A stretch of 64,000 bases of DNA from Sulfitobacter sp. 20_GPM-1509m (GCF_000620505.1 NZ_JIBC01000009.1:248001-312000), one strand, 5' to 3'. Positions 8,252 to 17,694 are shown, numbered from the stretch's first letter. The notes: a model not told the origin generated them from the letters alone. Program-made: numbers and translations.

Positions 8252-10567
8252 ATGTCAGATATTACCGAGCCCCCCAATATGGACCTGTCCGAACCCCTGC
8301 GCCGCGCGTTGGGTGATCGGTATCTGACCTATGCGCTGTCCACGATCATGCACCGCGCGCTGCCTGACGCGCGTGACGGGCTGAAGCCGGTACACCGGCG
8401 AATCCTCTTTGCGATGCGCGAACTGCGCCTGTCGTCCAAGGGTGGCTTCCGCAAATCGGCCAAGATCTCGGGCGACGTGATGGGGAACTATCACCCGCAC
8501 GGCGATGCCGCGATTTATGACGCGATGGCGCGCCTGGCGCAGGACTTTAACGTCCGCTACCCGCTGGTTGACGGTCAGGGCAACTTTGGCAACATCGACG
8601 GCGACAACCCCGCCGCCAGCCGCTACACCGAGGCGCGCATGACCGCCGTGGCCGAGGCGCTGCTGGACGGGCTGAACGAAAACGCCGTTGATTTCCGCGA
8701 CAACTACGATGGCACGCTGACCGAGCCGGTCGTGTTGCCCGCACAGTTCCCCAATCTGCTGGCCAATGGGTCGTCGGGTATTGCTGTGGGTATGGCGACG
8801 AACATCCCGCCGCACAACATCGCCGAGTTGTGCGATGCCTGTCTGCACCTGATCAAGGTGCCCGATGCGCGCGACGACACGCTGCTGAATTTCGTCAAAG
8901 GCCCTGATTTCCCCACCGGCGGGATCATCGTCGAGCCGCCCGAAAGCATTGCCGAGAACTATCGCACCGGCAAAGGCGGCTTCCGCCTGCGCTGCCGGTA
9001 CGAGGTCGAGGATCTGGGCCGTGGGCAATGGCAGATCGTTGTCACCGAGATTCCCTATCAGGTGCAGAAATCCAAGCTGATCGAGAAGCTGGCCGAGGTC
9101 ATCCAGACCAAGAAGGTGCCGATTCTGGGCGATGTGCGCGACGAAAGCGCCGATGACATCCGGCTGGTGCTGGAACCACGCTCGAAAAACGTCGATCCCG
9201 ACGTGCTGATGGGCATGCTGTACCGCAACTCCGATCTGGAAGTGCGGTTTTCGATGAACATGAACGTGCTGATCGACGGCGTCACGCCCAAGGTCTGCTC
9301 GATGAAGGAAGTGCTGCGTGCCTTCCTTGATTTCCGCCGCGAAGTGCTGGAACGGCGCAGCCGCCACCGCATGGAGAAAATCGACCACCGGCTGGAGGTG
9401 TTGGAAGGGTTCATCGTTGCCTTCCTGAACCTGGACCGCGTGATCGACATCATTCGCTATGACGACGAACCCAAGGCCGCGCTGATGCGCGAGGACTGGG
9501 GCCGCGAACATGTGCGGGCGATGGACGAGAAAGATTACCAGACGCCTCCGCCCGCGACCGAGGAGTCGCTGTCCGAGGTGCAGGCCGATGCGATCCTGAA
9601 CATGCGCCTGCGCAGCTTGCGCCGCCTGGAAGAGCTGGAGTTGCTGCGCGAGCAATCCGCATTGATGGAAGAGCGCGCAGGCCTTGATGACCTGCTGGAA
9701 AATCCGCACCTGCAATGGGACGCAATCAGCGCCCAGCTGAAAGAGACCAAGAAACAGTTCGGTAAGGACTGGTCGATTGGCGACACGCCGAATGCAGGCG
9801 CACGCCGCACCACATTCGCCGAAGCCGGACAGGTCGAGGACGTGCCGCTGGAAGCGATGATCGACCGCGAACCGATCACCGTCGTGTGCAGTCAGATGGG
9901 CTGGATTCGCGCCATGACCGGTCACATCGACCTGAACCGCGAGCTGAAGTTCAAGGACGGCGATGGTCCGCGTTTTGTCTTCCATGCGGAAACCACCGAC
10001 CGGTTGCTGGTGTTCGGATCGAACGGGCGTTTCTATACGCTGTCCGCCGCCAACCTGCCGGGCGGGCGCGGCATGGGCGAACCGCTGCGCTTGATGGTCG
10101 ATCTGCCGAACGAGGCGCAGATTGTCGATCTGTTCATTCACCAACCCGATGCGCGTTTGCTGGTTGCCTCGACTGCGGGCGACGGCTTTGTGGTGCCTGA
10201 AAACGATGTGATCGCCCAGACACGCAGCGGCAAACAGGTACTGAACGTGCGCGGCGAAGTGTCGGCGCTGGTGTGCAAACGGGTGACCGGCGATGCTGTG
10301 GCCGTGGTAGGCGAGAATCGCAAGGTTCTGGTGTTCGATCTGGCCGAACTGCCTGAAATGGGCCGTGGCAAGGGCGTGCGTTTGCAGAAGTACAAGGATG
10401 GCGGCCTGTCGGATGCCACCACCTTTACCCTTGCGGACGGGCTGACTTGGCTCGACCCGGCCGGGCGTACGCGCACGGAACTGGAGCTGGACGAATGGCG
10501 CGGCAAACGTGCTGGCTCTGGCCGGATGGCCCCGCGCGGATTTCCCCGCGACAACCGATTCAACTAA
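8252..10567 (+). CDS. parC: DNA topoisomerase IV subunit A
   Basis: A 771-aa type IIA topoisomerase subunit that cuts and rejoins DNA, with ParE, to decatenate chromosomes. The N-terminal breakage-reunion domain holds RALPDARDGLKPVHRR and the catalytic Tyr125 in ASRYTEARM. The quinolone-determining region reads HPHGDAAIYD: the position equal to E. coli Ser80 is Ala and that equal to Glu84 is Asp. Length (about 770 aa) fits ParC rather than the longer GyrA, and the GyrA-box motif is not evident in the C-terminal beta-pinwheel region. It is transcribed alone; parE is not in the window. Confidence 0.93.
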   Translation: MSDITEPPNMDLSEPLRRALGDRYLTYALSTIMHRALPDARDGLKPVHRRILFAMRELRLSSKGGFRKSAKISGDVMGNYHPHGDAAIYDAMARLAQDFNVRYPLVDGQGNFGNIDGDNPAASRYTEARMTAVAEALLDGLNENAVDFRDNYDGTLTEPVVLPAQFPNLLANGSSGIAVGMATNIPPHNIAELCDACLHLIKVPDARDDTLLNFVKGPDFPTGGIIVEPPESIAENYRTGKGGFRLRCRYEVEDLGRGQWQIVVTEIPYQVQKSKLIEKLAEVIQTKKVPILGDVRDESADDIRLVLEPRSKNVDPDVLMGMLYRNSDLEVRFSMNMNVLIDGVTPKVCSMKEVLRAFLDFRREVLERRSRHRMEKIDHRLEVLEGFIVAFLNLDRVIDIIRYDDEPKAALMREDWGREHVRAMDEKDYQTPPPATEESLSEVQADAILNMRLRSLRRLEELELLREQSALMEERAGLDDLLENPHLQWDAISAQLKETKKQFGKDWSIGDTPNAGARRTTFAEAGQVEDVPLEAMIDREPITVVCSQMGWIRAMTGHIDLNRELKFKDGDGPRFVFHAETTDRLLVFGSNGRFYTLSAANLPGGRGMGEPLRLMVDLPNEAQIVDLFIHQPDARLLVASTAGDGFVVPENDVIAQTRSGKQVLNVRGEVSALVCKRVTGDAVAVVGENRKVLVFDLAELPEMGRGKGVRLQKYKDGGLSDATTFTLADGLTWLDPAGRTRTELELDEWRGKRAGSGRMAPRGFPRDNRFN

Positions 10568-10618
10568 AGTTATTCTTGCAACCGTAGGTCGGTTTATTCA
10601 TCAACCGGCGGACGGATA

Positions 10619-10637
10619 ATGCGCAGAAAACATGCGC
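10619..10637. promoter_or_regulatory. possible operator: TGCGCA pair before the DUF898 gene
   Basis: TGCGCA-GAAAACA-TGCGCA lies about 35 bases before the DUF898 start. The two TGCGCA half-sites are spaced 7 bases apart and symmetric. This is only a pattern; no regulator is identified. Confidence 0.2.
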
Positions 10638-10672
10638 AGGCAATACGTTACGTTTTCACGAAGGACAGATAA

Positions 10673-11902
10673 ATGAGTGCAACCATTCATGGCCAATATC
10701 ATGGCAAGGCGGGACCTTTGTTCTCGCTCTATTTCAAAACGGCATTTTTGACCCTGATTACATTGGGGATCTATCGCTTCTGGGCCAAGACCCGGCTGCG
10801 CAAATACATCTGGTCGGCGACTGCGGGCGACGGCGACAGCTTTGAATACACCGGCACCGGGCTGGAAAAGCTGTTGGGCTTTCTTTTCGCCATCGTGGTG
10901 CTGGCGATCTATCTGGGCATCGTCCAGATGGCGTTGTTCTATTTCGGCCTGAACCTGTTCGTTGAACCGCGCAACCAGATCGAGGCGCTGGCGCAAGTGG
11001 GGGCGATTTATATCACCCTGCTGGCGGTGCTGCCGCTGCTGTTGTTCGCGATCTACCGCGCGCGTCGTTACAAAACCGCCCGCACCCGCTGGCGGGGCCT
11101 GCGTTTTGGCATGGACAACGGTGCGTGGGGCTATGTCTGGCGCGCGCTGGGGCATGGTTTTCTGAGCCTGATTACCTTGGGCATCCTGCTGCCACGCCAG
11201 ACCTTCTGGCTGGAAAAATACATGACCGACCGCACGTGGTATGGCGATGCCAAGTTCGAACAGACCGGGCGCTGGCAGTCGCTGTATCCGGGGTTGAAGC
11301 ACGTGTTGATCGCCGTGCTGGTCCTCGTGATCGGCATGACGCTTGGCATTACGCTCCAGAGCCCGCTGCTGGCGGGGACTTCGGTCTTTGTCGGGTATAT
11401 CTGGCTGATCGTGGGCGGCGTCTATTACCGCATCTACGCGTTTAATGTCCTGACCCGCGCGAAAATGCTGGACGGCGCGGTGACCTTCGATTCCGGCGCG
11501 CGTACGGGCCGCGTGATCGGCATCGTTCTGACGGGTATCCTGGCCATCATCGGTGCGGCCATTGTCGGCATCTTTCTGATGGGGCTGATCCTGATGGCCA
11601 CTTTCGGTCTCAGCTTCGGCGCGTTGGGCGGGTTGTTCGGAGGCTATGCCGATCCCGGCGACTTCAACGCCGCGAGCGGCCTTGTGGGCAGCATCGTGAT
11701 CGCGGTTCTCTATGTGGCGCTGATCCTCGCCTTGGGGGGCTTGTCGCTGGTCATGATCACCCAGCGGATCATCGGCCACGTTGTGTCGTCCGTCGTGGTG
11801 GCCAATGCCCCGCATCTGGATCACGTCAGACAGCGTGCCGCCGATCCCGGTGCCGACGCCGAAGGCTTTGCCGACGCGCTGGACATCGGCGGGGCGATCT
11901 AA
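10673..11902 (+). CDS. DUF898 family (YjgN-like) membrane protein
   Basis: A 409-aa polytopic inner-membrane protein. The N-terminus carries the family signature: FSLYFKTAFLTLITLGIYRFWAKTR, followed by LRKYIW and DGDSFEYTGTGLE. The same LSLITLGI pattern recurs near residue 165, so the domain looks internally duplicated. Several hydrophobic segments run to the C-terminus. Function of DUF898 proteins is unknown. The next gene, an M48 peptidase, begins 1 nt after this stop, which implies an operon and possibly a shared membrane-quality or envelope role. Confidence 0.85.
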   Translation: MSATIHGQYHGKAGPLFSLYFKTAFLTLITLGIYRFWAKTRLRKYIWSATAGDGDSFEYTGTGLEKLLGFLFAIVVLAIYLGIVQMALFYFGLNLFVEPRNQIEALAQVGAIYITLLAVLPLLLFAIYRARRYKTARTRWRGLRFGMDNGAWGYVWRALGHGFLSLITLGILLPRQTFWLEKYMTDRTWYGDAKFEQTGRWQSLYPGLKHVLIAVLVLVIGMTLGITLQSPLLAGTSVFVGYIWLIVGGVYYRIYAFNVLTRAKMLDGAVTFDSGARTGRVIGIVLTGILAIIGAAIVGIFLMGLILMATFGLSFGALGGLFGGYADPGDFNAASGLVGSIVIAVLYVALILALGGLSLVMITQRIIGHVVSSVVVANAPHLDHVRQRAADPGADAEGFADALDIGGAI

Positions 11903-11903
11903 G

Positions 11904-13031
11904 GTGGAGACCCCTGCGCGGTATTTCGACGGTGAAACAGGTCTGCGTCTGGACGTGGACCTGACCCTTGATGTTCCCGCGCAGGCGCTGATCCTGTTGC
12001 ATCCCGACCTGCCGGGCGGGGTGCAACATTGGCCACTGGCCGCGCTGCGTATGCTGGCCGATCAGGCCCGCACCGATCAGTTGATACTGAGCCTGCGCGC
12101 CGATCATTCCTATGACAGTGCCCTGATCGCCACGGGCCGTCTGACCGTGTCCGACCCGCAAATGGTCCGCGATATCACGCGGCTGTGCCCCGATCTGAAA
12201 CGCCGCGAGGTGCCCCCCGGCACTGCGCGCCGTGTGGTCACCCGTCTGGGGCTGGCTGTCGGGGCGCTTGTGCTGATGATCTTTGTCATCCTGCCCGCAA
12301 TGGCCGGCACCATGGCCCAGATCATCCCCATCGACAGCGAAGTCGCCTGGGGCAAATCGATGGTCCGCCAGATGGAGCGCATCCTGGGTGGCACCGAGGC
12401 GGGCGGGCTGGTCTGCTCTTCTCCCGAGGGCGATGCCGCGCTGGAAAAGCTGACCGCACGGCTGACCGGTGCGACCGGTGTTGAATACGACCTGAACGTT
12501 TCGGTGATGGATCATGACATGGTCAACGCCTTTGCCGCGCCCGGTGGGCGGATCGTCATGGTCCGCGGACTGCTCGAGGCCGCGGAAACGCCCGAAGCTG
12601 TCGGCGCGGTCCTGGCCCATGAAATCGCCCATGTCGAACACCGTGACAGCACGCGCGGCGCACTGCGCGCCGCAGGCTCGGCGGGGCTGCTGGGGCTGGT
12701 GCTGGGGGATTTTGCAGGCGGCACCGTCGCCGTGGCGATGGCCGAATGGATGCTGAATTCCAGCTACACCCGCGACGCCGAGGCCAAGGCCGACATCTAC
12801 GCGCTGACCATGTTGGACAACGCCGATGTCACCACCGAAGGGTTTGCAGATTTCTTTGACAGCCTGGCCGAGATCGAAAGCATCATGCCCGATCTGCCCG
12901 TCTATATGTCCAGCCACCCGCAAACCGCCGCGCGGGCCGACGCCGCGCGCAGTTTTGCGGCGACCCAAGGGCCGACGCGGCCGCTGCTGACCCCGACCGA
13001 ATTCGCGGCCCTGCAATCCATCTGCGACTGA
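11904..13031 (+). CDS. M48 family zinc metallopeptidase
   Basis: About 375 aa from a GTG start placed one base after the DUF898 stop. The zinc site is LAHEIAHVEHRDS, with the HExxH motif at about residues 239-243; the third ligand is probably the Glu in DAEAKADIYA. One membrane segment lies near residues 115-137 (LAVGALVLMIFVILPAMAG), so the catalytic domain probably faces the periplasm, as in the BepA/LoiP-like group. The N-terminal 110 residues form a separate cytoplasmic module. The upstream in-frame extension overlaps DUF898 and is not conserved-looking. Coupling with DUF898 is common in this group of bacteria. Confidence 0.85.
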   Translation: METPARYFDGETGLRLDVDLTLDVPAQALILLHPDLPGGVQHWPLAALRMLADQARTDQLILSLRADHSYDSALIATGRLTVSDPQMVRDITRLCPDLKRREVPPGTARRVVTRLGLAVGALVLMIFVILPAMAGTMAQIIPIDSEVAWGKSMVRQMERILGGTEAGGLVCSSPEGDAALEKLTARLTGATGVEYDLNVSVMDHDMVNAFAAPGGRIVMVRGLLEAAETPEAVGAVLAHEIAHVEHRDSTRGALRAAGSAGLLGLVLGDFAGGTVAVAMAEWMLNSSYTRDAEAKADIYALTMLDNADVTTEGFADFFDSLAEIESIMPDLPVYMSSHPQTAARADAARSFAATQGPTRPLLTPTEFAALQSICD

Positions 13032-13035
13032 TTAC

Positions 13036-13092
13036 GCTTCATCTTGCCGGATAAACTCCGGGGGAGGCCGCAGGCCGGGGGCAGCGCCCCCG
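13036..13092. repeat. GC-rich intergenic repeat, family 1
   Basis: CTTCATCTTGCC, then ACTCCGGGGGAGGC, then CCGGGGGCAGCGCCCCC. It is the intact version of the split copy near 1659-1822. It lies between the convergent M48 peptidase and P450 genes and can fold into a strong GC hairpin, so it may serve as a transcription boundary. Confidence 0.65.
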
Positions 13093-13094
13093 TT

Positions 13095-14471
13095 CTAAAC
13101 CGCCTCCGCCGTCAACCAGACACCGCCTTCGGGCCGCAGCGTCAGGATCATCACCGGCTCGGGATCGCGCCCCACCACAGGCTTGAACCGGAATCGCGAC
13201 AGCAGGGTTGCAAGTATGATCACCGCCTCTTGCAGCGCAAAGGATGCGCCGATGCAGATGCGCGGCCCGTCGCCAAAGGGCAGATAGGCATATCGGTCAA
13301 TCGCCTTGCGGTCGGCAAAGCGTTCGGGCCGGAAGGCATCGGCGTCCTCCCACAGCAGCTTGGACCGCCCCAGCGCATAGATCGGGATCATCACCGTATC
13401 GCCGGGCAGAATCTCGCGCCCGCCCAGCGTGTCCTTTTTTAACGCCGTGCGCGACACGATCCCGGCAGGGGGGTACAGGCGCAGAGCCTCGTCGACGATC
13501 TGACGGATGAAAGGCAGGTCGGCCACGTCATCGGCTCCCGCCGCGCGGCCCTGCAAGACCTGTTGCGCCTCGGCGCGGGCGCGGTCCTGCACGTCCTGAT
13601 CAAAGGCCACCAGATACATCGACCACGCCAGTGTCAGCGCCGTGGTCTCGTGACCCGCCACGATAAAGGTCAACAGGTTGTCGCGCAGCTCTGCAGTGGA
13701 CATGGTGCGCCCCGACTTGGGGTCTTCGCCCGCCAGCAGCAAGTCCAGCAGGTCGGGCACCGCACTGGTGCCGCGTTCCGCGCGCGCCTCGATGGCCTGG
13801 TCCGCCACGGATTTCATCTCTTTCAGCGCCTTGCCCGACATGACCCTGCCGGGGCGGGGCACCCAGTCAGGAAAGCCCAGGATATCGAACAAGGAAATTT
13901 TGCCCGCCTCGGCGATGTAATCGTCAATCGCCCCGTGCACCGCGTCCCGATCAAAGGTGTCGCCGCCGGAAAACGTCACATCTGCGATCACGTCAAATGT
14001 GGTCGTCACCATCTCGTCCAGCAGGTTCACCGCGCGCGGCCCTGCCGCCGCGATCCGTTTGCAGGCGCGATCGGCCGCATCCGACATGATCGGCGCCAGA
14101 GCCGAGACGTTGCGGTGCGAGAAAACCGGGGCCGCAGTACGCCGTTGCCAGCGCCAGTGCGCGCCTTCGGCAATGAACAGCGACTCTCCGATGGCGGGCT
14201 TCAGAAGATTCTTGGTCACCAGCGACTTTGGGTACTGGTCCAGCCGGTCGAGCAGAATTTCGCGTATGGCCGCGGGGTCCATCACCATGTGCCAGCGCTT
14301 GCCGGTCTTGCCGGACACCATCGGTTGCGTGGTCGCGATCTCGGGGATGATCGACAGCACGTTGCGCCGCGCTTCCTGCAGGCTTTTCAACAGGCCCCAG
14401 GGTTCGGTCACCAACGGGACGCGGACGGGCAGGGGGCTGTGGGTGGCTTGTGGCAGAACCGTGTCGGGCAT
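13095..14471 (-). CDS. cytochrome P450
   Basis: A 458-aa soluble bacterial P450 monooxygenase. The haem-binding loop FGDGPRICIG contains the thiolate Cys near residue 406. The I-helix motif AGHETT near 270 supplies the oxygen-activating Thr, and EALRLYPP near 325 gives the ExxR pair. The start at 14471 has AAGGAGAG before it; the in-frame upstream extension is unlikely. No ferredoxin or reductase partner is adjacent. A promoter-like sequence lies just upstream. The substrate cannot be predicted; the length and the long C-helix region resemble fatty-acid or terpene hydroxylases of the CYP102/CYP4-like group more than small camphor-type enzymes, which is only an impression. Confidence 0.93.
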   Translation of the reverse strand: MPDTVLPQATHSPLPVRVPLVTEPWGLLKSLQEARRNVLSIIPEIATTQPMVSGKTGKRWHMVMDPAAIREILLDRLDQYPKSLVTKNLLKPAIGESLFIAEGAHWRWQRRTAAPVFSHRNVSALAPIMSDAADRACKRIAAAGPRAVNLLDEMVTTTFDVIADVTFSGGDTFDRDAVHGAIDDYIAEAGKISLFDILGFPDWVPRPGRVMSGKALKEMKSVADQAIEARAERGTSAVPDLLDLLLAGEDPKSGRTMSTAELRDNLLTFIVAGHETTALTLAWSMYLVAFDQDVQDRARAEAQQVLQGRAAGADDVADLPFIRQIVDEALRLYPPAGIVSRTALKKDTLGGREILPGDTVMIPIYALGRSKLLWEDADAFRPERFADRKAIDRYAYLPFGDGPRICIGASFALQEAVIILATLLSRFRFKPVVGRDPEPVMILTLRPEGGVWLTAEAV

Positions 14472-14493
14472 CGTGCTCTCCTTGTTGCACCAT

Positions 14494-14521
14494 GATATAA
14501 GTGCATCTGCCCGCGCTGCAA
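14494..14521 (-). promoter_or_regulatory. sigma70-like promoter of the P450 gene
   Basis: On the minus strand TTGCAG and TATATC are separated by 16 bases, ending about 23 bases before the P450 start codon. The short leader would still include the AAGGAGAG ribosome-binding site. Confidence 0.5.
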
Positions 14522-14597
14522 TCGACCTGCGGCCAATTGCGCCTGTGGCCTTCATCCGTTAGGCCTTTGCCGAAACAATCCTTTTGAGGGGACTGCG

Positions 14598-15212
14598 ATG
14601 CTGCGGCTTGCGATGATGATGTGCGTGATGGGTTTGTTGACGGCCTGTGGCGGTGCCAAAGATCTGAACGAAAAACCTGTGCCCTTGGGGAACTTCAACC
14701 TCCTGCACAATGTGGTCGTGGCCCCGAAGGCGCAAAAAGGTCCGCTCAGCCGTGACGCCACCGAGGAACAGCTGACCACAGCCGTCCAAAAGGCAATCGC
14801 CCAGCGGTTCGACCGTTACGAGGGCGACAGCAACTATCACTTCGGCGTGTCTGTTGAAGGCTACGTTCTGGCAGCACCCGGCGTGCCGCTGGTTCTGTCG
14901 CCCAAGTCGATCCTGATCATCAACCTGACCGTCTGGGACGATGCGGCAGGCAAAAAGCTGACCGACAAGCCGCATACGATCACCGTTCTGGAAACCTTTG
15001 GCACCGGAACCGTGGTTGGCTCTGGCTATACGCTGTCCGCCGAGGAACAACTGGAACAGCTGTCTGCGAATGTGGCCAAGGCGATCGAACGCTATCTGGT
15101 CAAGCAGATGAAAGAAGAAGGCTGGTTCGTCACCACTGGATCGGGCCGTCCCGGTGCCGCCGGGGCTGACGCGCCTGTGGCCACTCCGGCCACGGTTGTC
15201 GCTGCGGAGTAA
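14598..15212 (+). CDS. putative outer- or inner-membrane lipoprotein
   Basis: A 204-aa protein with a lipoprotein signal: LLTACGG, where Cys17 would be lipidated. A GAGGGG ribosome-binding site precedes the ATG. The mature part has mixed alpha/beta character with no motif recognised, and an Ala/Pro/Val-rich tail. Similar hypothetical proteins occur in Roseobacter-type genomes next to tuf or P450 genes; no function is known. It is transcribed towards tuf. Confidence 0.7.
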   Translation: MLRLAMMMCVMGLLTACGGAKDLNEKPVPLGNFNLLHNVVVAPKAQKGPLSRDATEEQLTTAVQKAIAQRFDRYEGDSNYHFGVSVEGYVLAAPGVPLVLSPKSILIINLTVWDDAAGKKLTDKPHTITVLETFGTGTVVGSGYTLSAEEQLEQLSANVAKAIERYLVKQMKEEGWFVTTGSGRPGAAGADAPVATPATVVAAE

Positions 15213-15235
15213 TCAGCGCAATGCTCCGTGATTGC

Positions 15236-15276
15236 GTCTTCGACGGGTACGACCTGCGTACCAAAACGGCGAAGAC
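15236..15276 (+). other. nested hairpin upstream of tuf
   Basis: GTCTTCG pairs with CGAAGAC, and inside it GGTAC pairs with GTACC. It lies between the lipoprotein gene and tuf. It could be the lipoprotein terminator or a site in the tuf control region; the T-run after it is weak (GATTTT). Confidence 0.4.
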
Positions 15277-15279
15277 CGC

Positions 15280-15308
15280 TTGATTTTCCTGCGCAATAGC
15301 AATACATG
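15280..15308 (+). promoter_or_regulatory. candidate tuf promoter
   Basis: TTGATT and TACATG are separated by 17 bases, 57 bases before the tuf start. The -35 is good and the -10 is weak. Supported only by position and sequence. Confidence 0.3.
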
Positions 15309-15364
15309 CCGCGCGGAACGCATTTGGGTCCGCTGGGATTCCACAAACAAAAAGGGTGCCTCTT

Positions 15365-16540
15365 ATGGGTAAGGCAAAGTTTGAACGTAACAAACCGCAC
15401 GTGAACATCGGCACAATCGGCCACGTTGACCACGGCAAAACCACGCTGACGGCTGCGATCACCAAGTACTTTGGTGACTTCCGCGCGTACGACCAGATCG
15501 ACGGCGCGCCCGAAGAGAAAGCCCGCGGCATCACCATTTCGACAGCCCACGTCGAATATGAAACCGAAAGCCGCCACTACGCGCACGTCGACTGCCCCGG
15601 CCACGCTGACTATGTGAAAAACATGATCACCGGTGCCGCGCAGATGGACGGCGCGATCCTGGTTGTGAACGCTGCTGACGGCCCGATGCCGCAGACGCGC
15701 GAGCACATCCTGCTGGGCCGCCAGGTGGGCATCCCCTACATGGTTGTCTACATGAACAAAGTGGACCAGGTGGACGACGAAGAACTGCTGGAACTGGTGG
15801 AAATGGAAATCCGCGAGCTGCTGTCCTCGTACGAGTACCCCGGCGACGACATTCCGATCATCCCCGGCTCGGCCCTGGCCGCCATGAACGGCACCGACCC
15901 GGAAATCGGCGAAGAGTCGATCAAGAAGCTGATGGCCGCTGTTGACGAATACATCCCGACACCCGAGCGTGCCGTGGACCAGCCGTTCCTGATGCCCGTC
16001 GAAGACGTGTTCTCGATCTCGGGCCGTGGTACAGTTGTGACCGGCCGTATCGAGCGTGGCGTGATCAACGTTGGCGACGACATCGAAATCGTCGGCATCC
16101 GCGACACCAAGAAAACGACCTGCACAGGCGTGGAAATGTTCCGCAAACTGCTGGATCGTGGTGAAGCTGGTGACAACATCGGCGCCCTGCTGCGCGGCAT
16201 CGACCGTGAAGGCGTTGAGCGTGGTCAGGTTCTGTGCAAACCCGGTTCGGTGAACCCGCACACCAAGTTCGAAGCCGAAGCCTATATCCTGACCAAGGAT
16301 GAAGGTGGCCGTCACACGCCGTTCTTCGCGAACTACCGTCCGCAGTTCTACTTCCGGACCACAGACGTGACCGGCACCGTGAACCTGCCCGAAGGCACCG
16401 AAATGGTTATGCCCGGCGACAACCTGAAGTTCGACGTCGAGCTGATCGCACCGATCGCCATGGAGCAGGGCCTGCGCTTTGCGATCCGTGAAGGTGGCCG
16501 CACCGTCGGCGCCGGCGTGGTGTCGAAAATCGTCGAATAA
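15365..16540 (+). CDS. tuf: translation elongation factor Tu
   Basis: A 391-aa EF-Tu, the GTPase that delivers aminoacyl-tRNA to the ribosome. GTP-binding motifs are intact: GHVDHGKTT (G1), the G2 region around [14 protein letters not shown] (G3) and NKVD (G4). The C-terminus [10 protein letters not shown] is typical. The ATG at 15365 gives the usual [16 protein letters not shown]. It stands apart from fusA and is separated from rpsJ by three reversed genes, unlike the classical str-S10 order. Alphaproteobacteria often carry two near-identical tuf copies, so another is expected elsewhere. Confidence 0.98.
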   Translation: MGKAKFERNKPHVNIGTIGHVDHGKTTLTAAITKYFGDFRAYDQIDGAPEEKARGITISTAHVEYETESRHYAHVDCPGHADYVKNMITGAAQMDGAILVVNAADGPMPQTREHILLGRQVGIPYMVVYMNKVDQVDDEELLELVEMEIRELLSSYEYPGDDIPIIPGSALAAMNGTDPEIGEESIKKLMAAVDEYIPTPERAVDQPFLMPVEDVFSISGRGTVVTGRIERGVINVGDDIEIVGIRDTKKTTCTGVEMFRKLLDRGEAGDNIGALLRGIDREGVERGQVLCKPGSVNPHTKFEAEAYILTKDEGGRHTPFFANYRPQFYFRTTDVTGTVNLPEGTEMVMPGDNLKFDVELIAPIAMEQGLRFAIREGGRTVGAGVVSKIVE

Positions 16541-16581
16541 GATCCTCATGCGGGCCCCGCGCCCGCATGGCATCTGAAACG

Positions 16582-16613
16582 AAAAGGCCGCAGCAATCGC
16601 TGCGGCCTTTTTG
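16582..16613. terminator. intrinsic terminator after tuf, bidirectional
   Basis: AAAAGGCCGCAG, loop CAATCG, CTGCGGCCTTTTT: strong stem with A and T runs on both sides, between tuf and the convergent Hint-domain gene. Confidence 0.9.
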
Positions 16614-16632
16614 TGTTTCAGGCGGACGCGCT

Positions 16633-17325
16633 TCAGTTCTGCGGCTGGCTGGACAGGCGCTCCGCGTATTCTTTCTCGGCAGCGGCCTGAGCGTAGACAG
16701 CGGCGCTGTCGGTTGCGGCGCGGCTCAGCTCGGGGAACAGATCCACCACAGCGCCATCCGACCGGGAGTGTTTCGCTTTGGTGTTGCCGGGTTGCAGGCT
16801 GTCGGACCAAAGGCCATCCCCCATCACCACCGGATGCAAGTCAAACACCAGGTGGATATAGGTGACGTCCGACGCCACGACCCGTTCAACCCCGTCGTGA
16901 TCCAGAAGCGCGCTGATCTTGATCAGCTCCTTGGGCGTGTCGCTGTCGTCATCCTCGGAGTCATTGATCAGGATACGCTGGTTCGGGTTCAGCAAGCTGT
17001 CGCGCAGCGGCTGTTTCTTTCCCAGCGCGCCCTTGCGGATCAGCACGGGTTGCAGGTGGGGGTTCTGCGCCAGTTCGGCGGCGGTCAGGCGGCTGGAGCC
17101 GATCCAGCGGATCGCTTGATAGCCGCGTTCGCGGGTGATCACCTCGTCGTCGACTTCAAGCGTTTCGATGGCGACCAGGCCCCTGCGGGTGGAGATTTGC
17201 GTGCCGGTGGTAAAGCTGACCATGCGGCGTTCCAGGTCGGGAACGGCGGTCATCTTGAGGTCTGTGCCCGACCGGTCTGCTCGGGTGCCGGAAAAGGGCT
17301 GGTCTGGGGTGCTTTGATGGCTCAT
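16633..17325 (-). CDS. Hint domain-containing protein (Hedgehog/intein type)
   Basis: A 230-aa protein whose central part matches the bacterial Hint_2 family common in Rhodobacteraceae: FTTGTQISTRRG near residue 38, then VDDEVITRERGYQAIRWIGS, then NPNQRILIND. In self-splicing Hint domains the first position is Cys and a His precedes the cleavage site; here the residue before FTTGT is Ser and the block usually read as SPxHR is NPNQR. Autoprocessing is therefore uncertain. No secretion signal, calcium repeats or protease partner is present. It faces tuf across a shared terminator. Confidence 0.75.
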   Translation of the reverse strand: MSHQSTPDQPFSGTRADRSGTDLKMTAVPDLERRMVSFTTGTQISTRRGLVAIETLEVDDEVITRERGYQAIRWIGSSRLTAAELAQNPHLQPVLIRKGALGKKQPLRDSLLNPNQRILINDSEDDDSDTPKELIKISALLDHDGVERVVASDVTYIHLVFDLHPVVMGDGLWSDSLQPGNTKAKHSRSDGAVVDLFPELSRAATDSAAVYAQAAAEKEYAERLSSQPQN

Positions 17326-17694
17326 TGCGAGGGCTCCACTGGTTCGAGGATGGCCCGTGGCAATCCTGCCGCCGGGCGATGCGTGTTCACGTCATTGCAG
17401 CTTGGAACCGGTGTGGTCGGCTCCTTGCCGTGCCCGAACAGACCTGTCGCACGGATAGGCCCCCTGCAGGGCGTCCGAAGGTTGTCCGTTGGCACAAAGC
17501 TACACGCATTGCGATAGGCGAGCGAGGCGTGACGCCAACTATCCCCTGTGAACGGCGGAAAAGAGCCGTTGATTCAACCGTCCCGTTTCCGGTTTCGGAT
17601 CAATCCCTGTCGATCGGGCGAACTGTCCTCGATTCTCGTGTAGGGAGAATTTTGAGGGCCGAATCACCTGACCGCATCTGCCCCGTCCGGGGCC
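17326..17694. other. gene-free interval between pit and the Hint gene
   Basis: About 370 bp with no convincing reading frame. A short stem, AACGGC and GCCGTT, lies at 17552-17571 without a T-run. It should contain the pit transcript end and the Hint-gene promoter, but I could not identify either with confidence. Confidence 0.4.

Noticed and set aside
8255-10144. 629-aa open frame antisense to parC
   Set aside because: Same shadow pattern; parC on the plus strand has all catalytic motifs.
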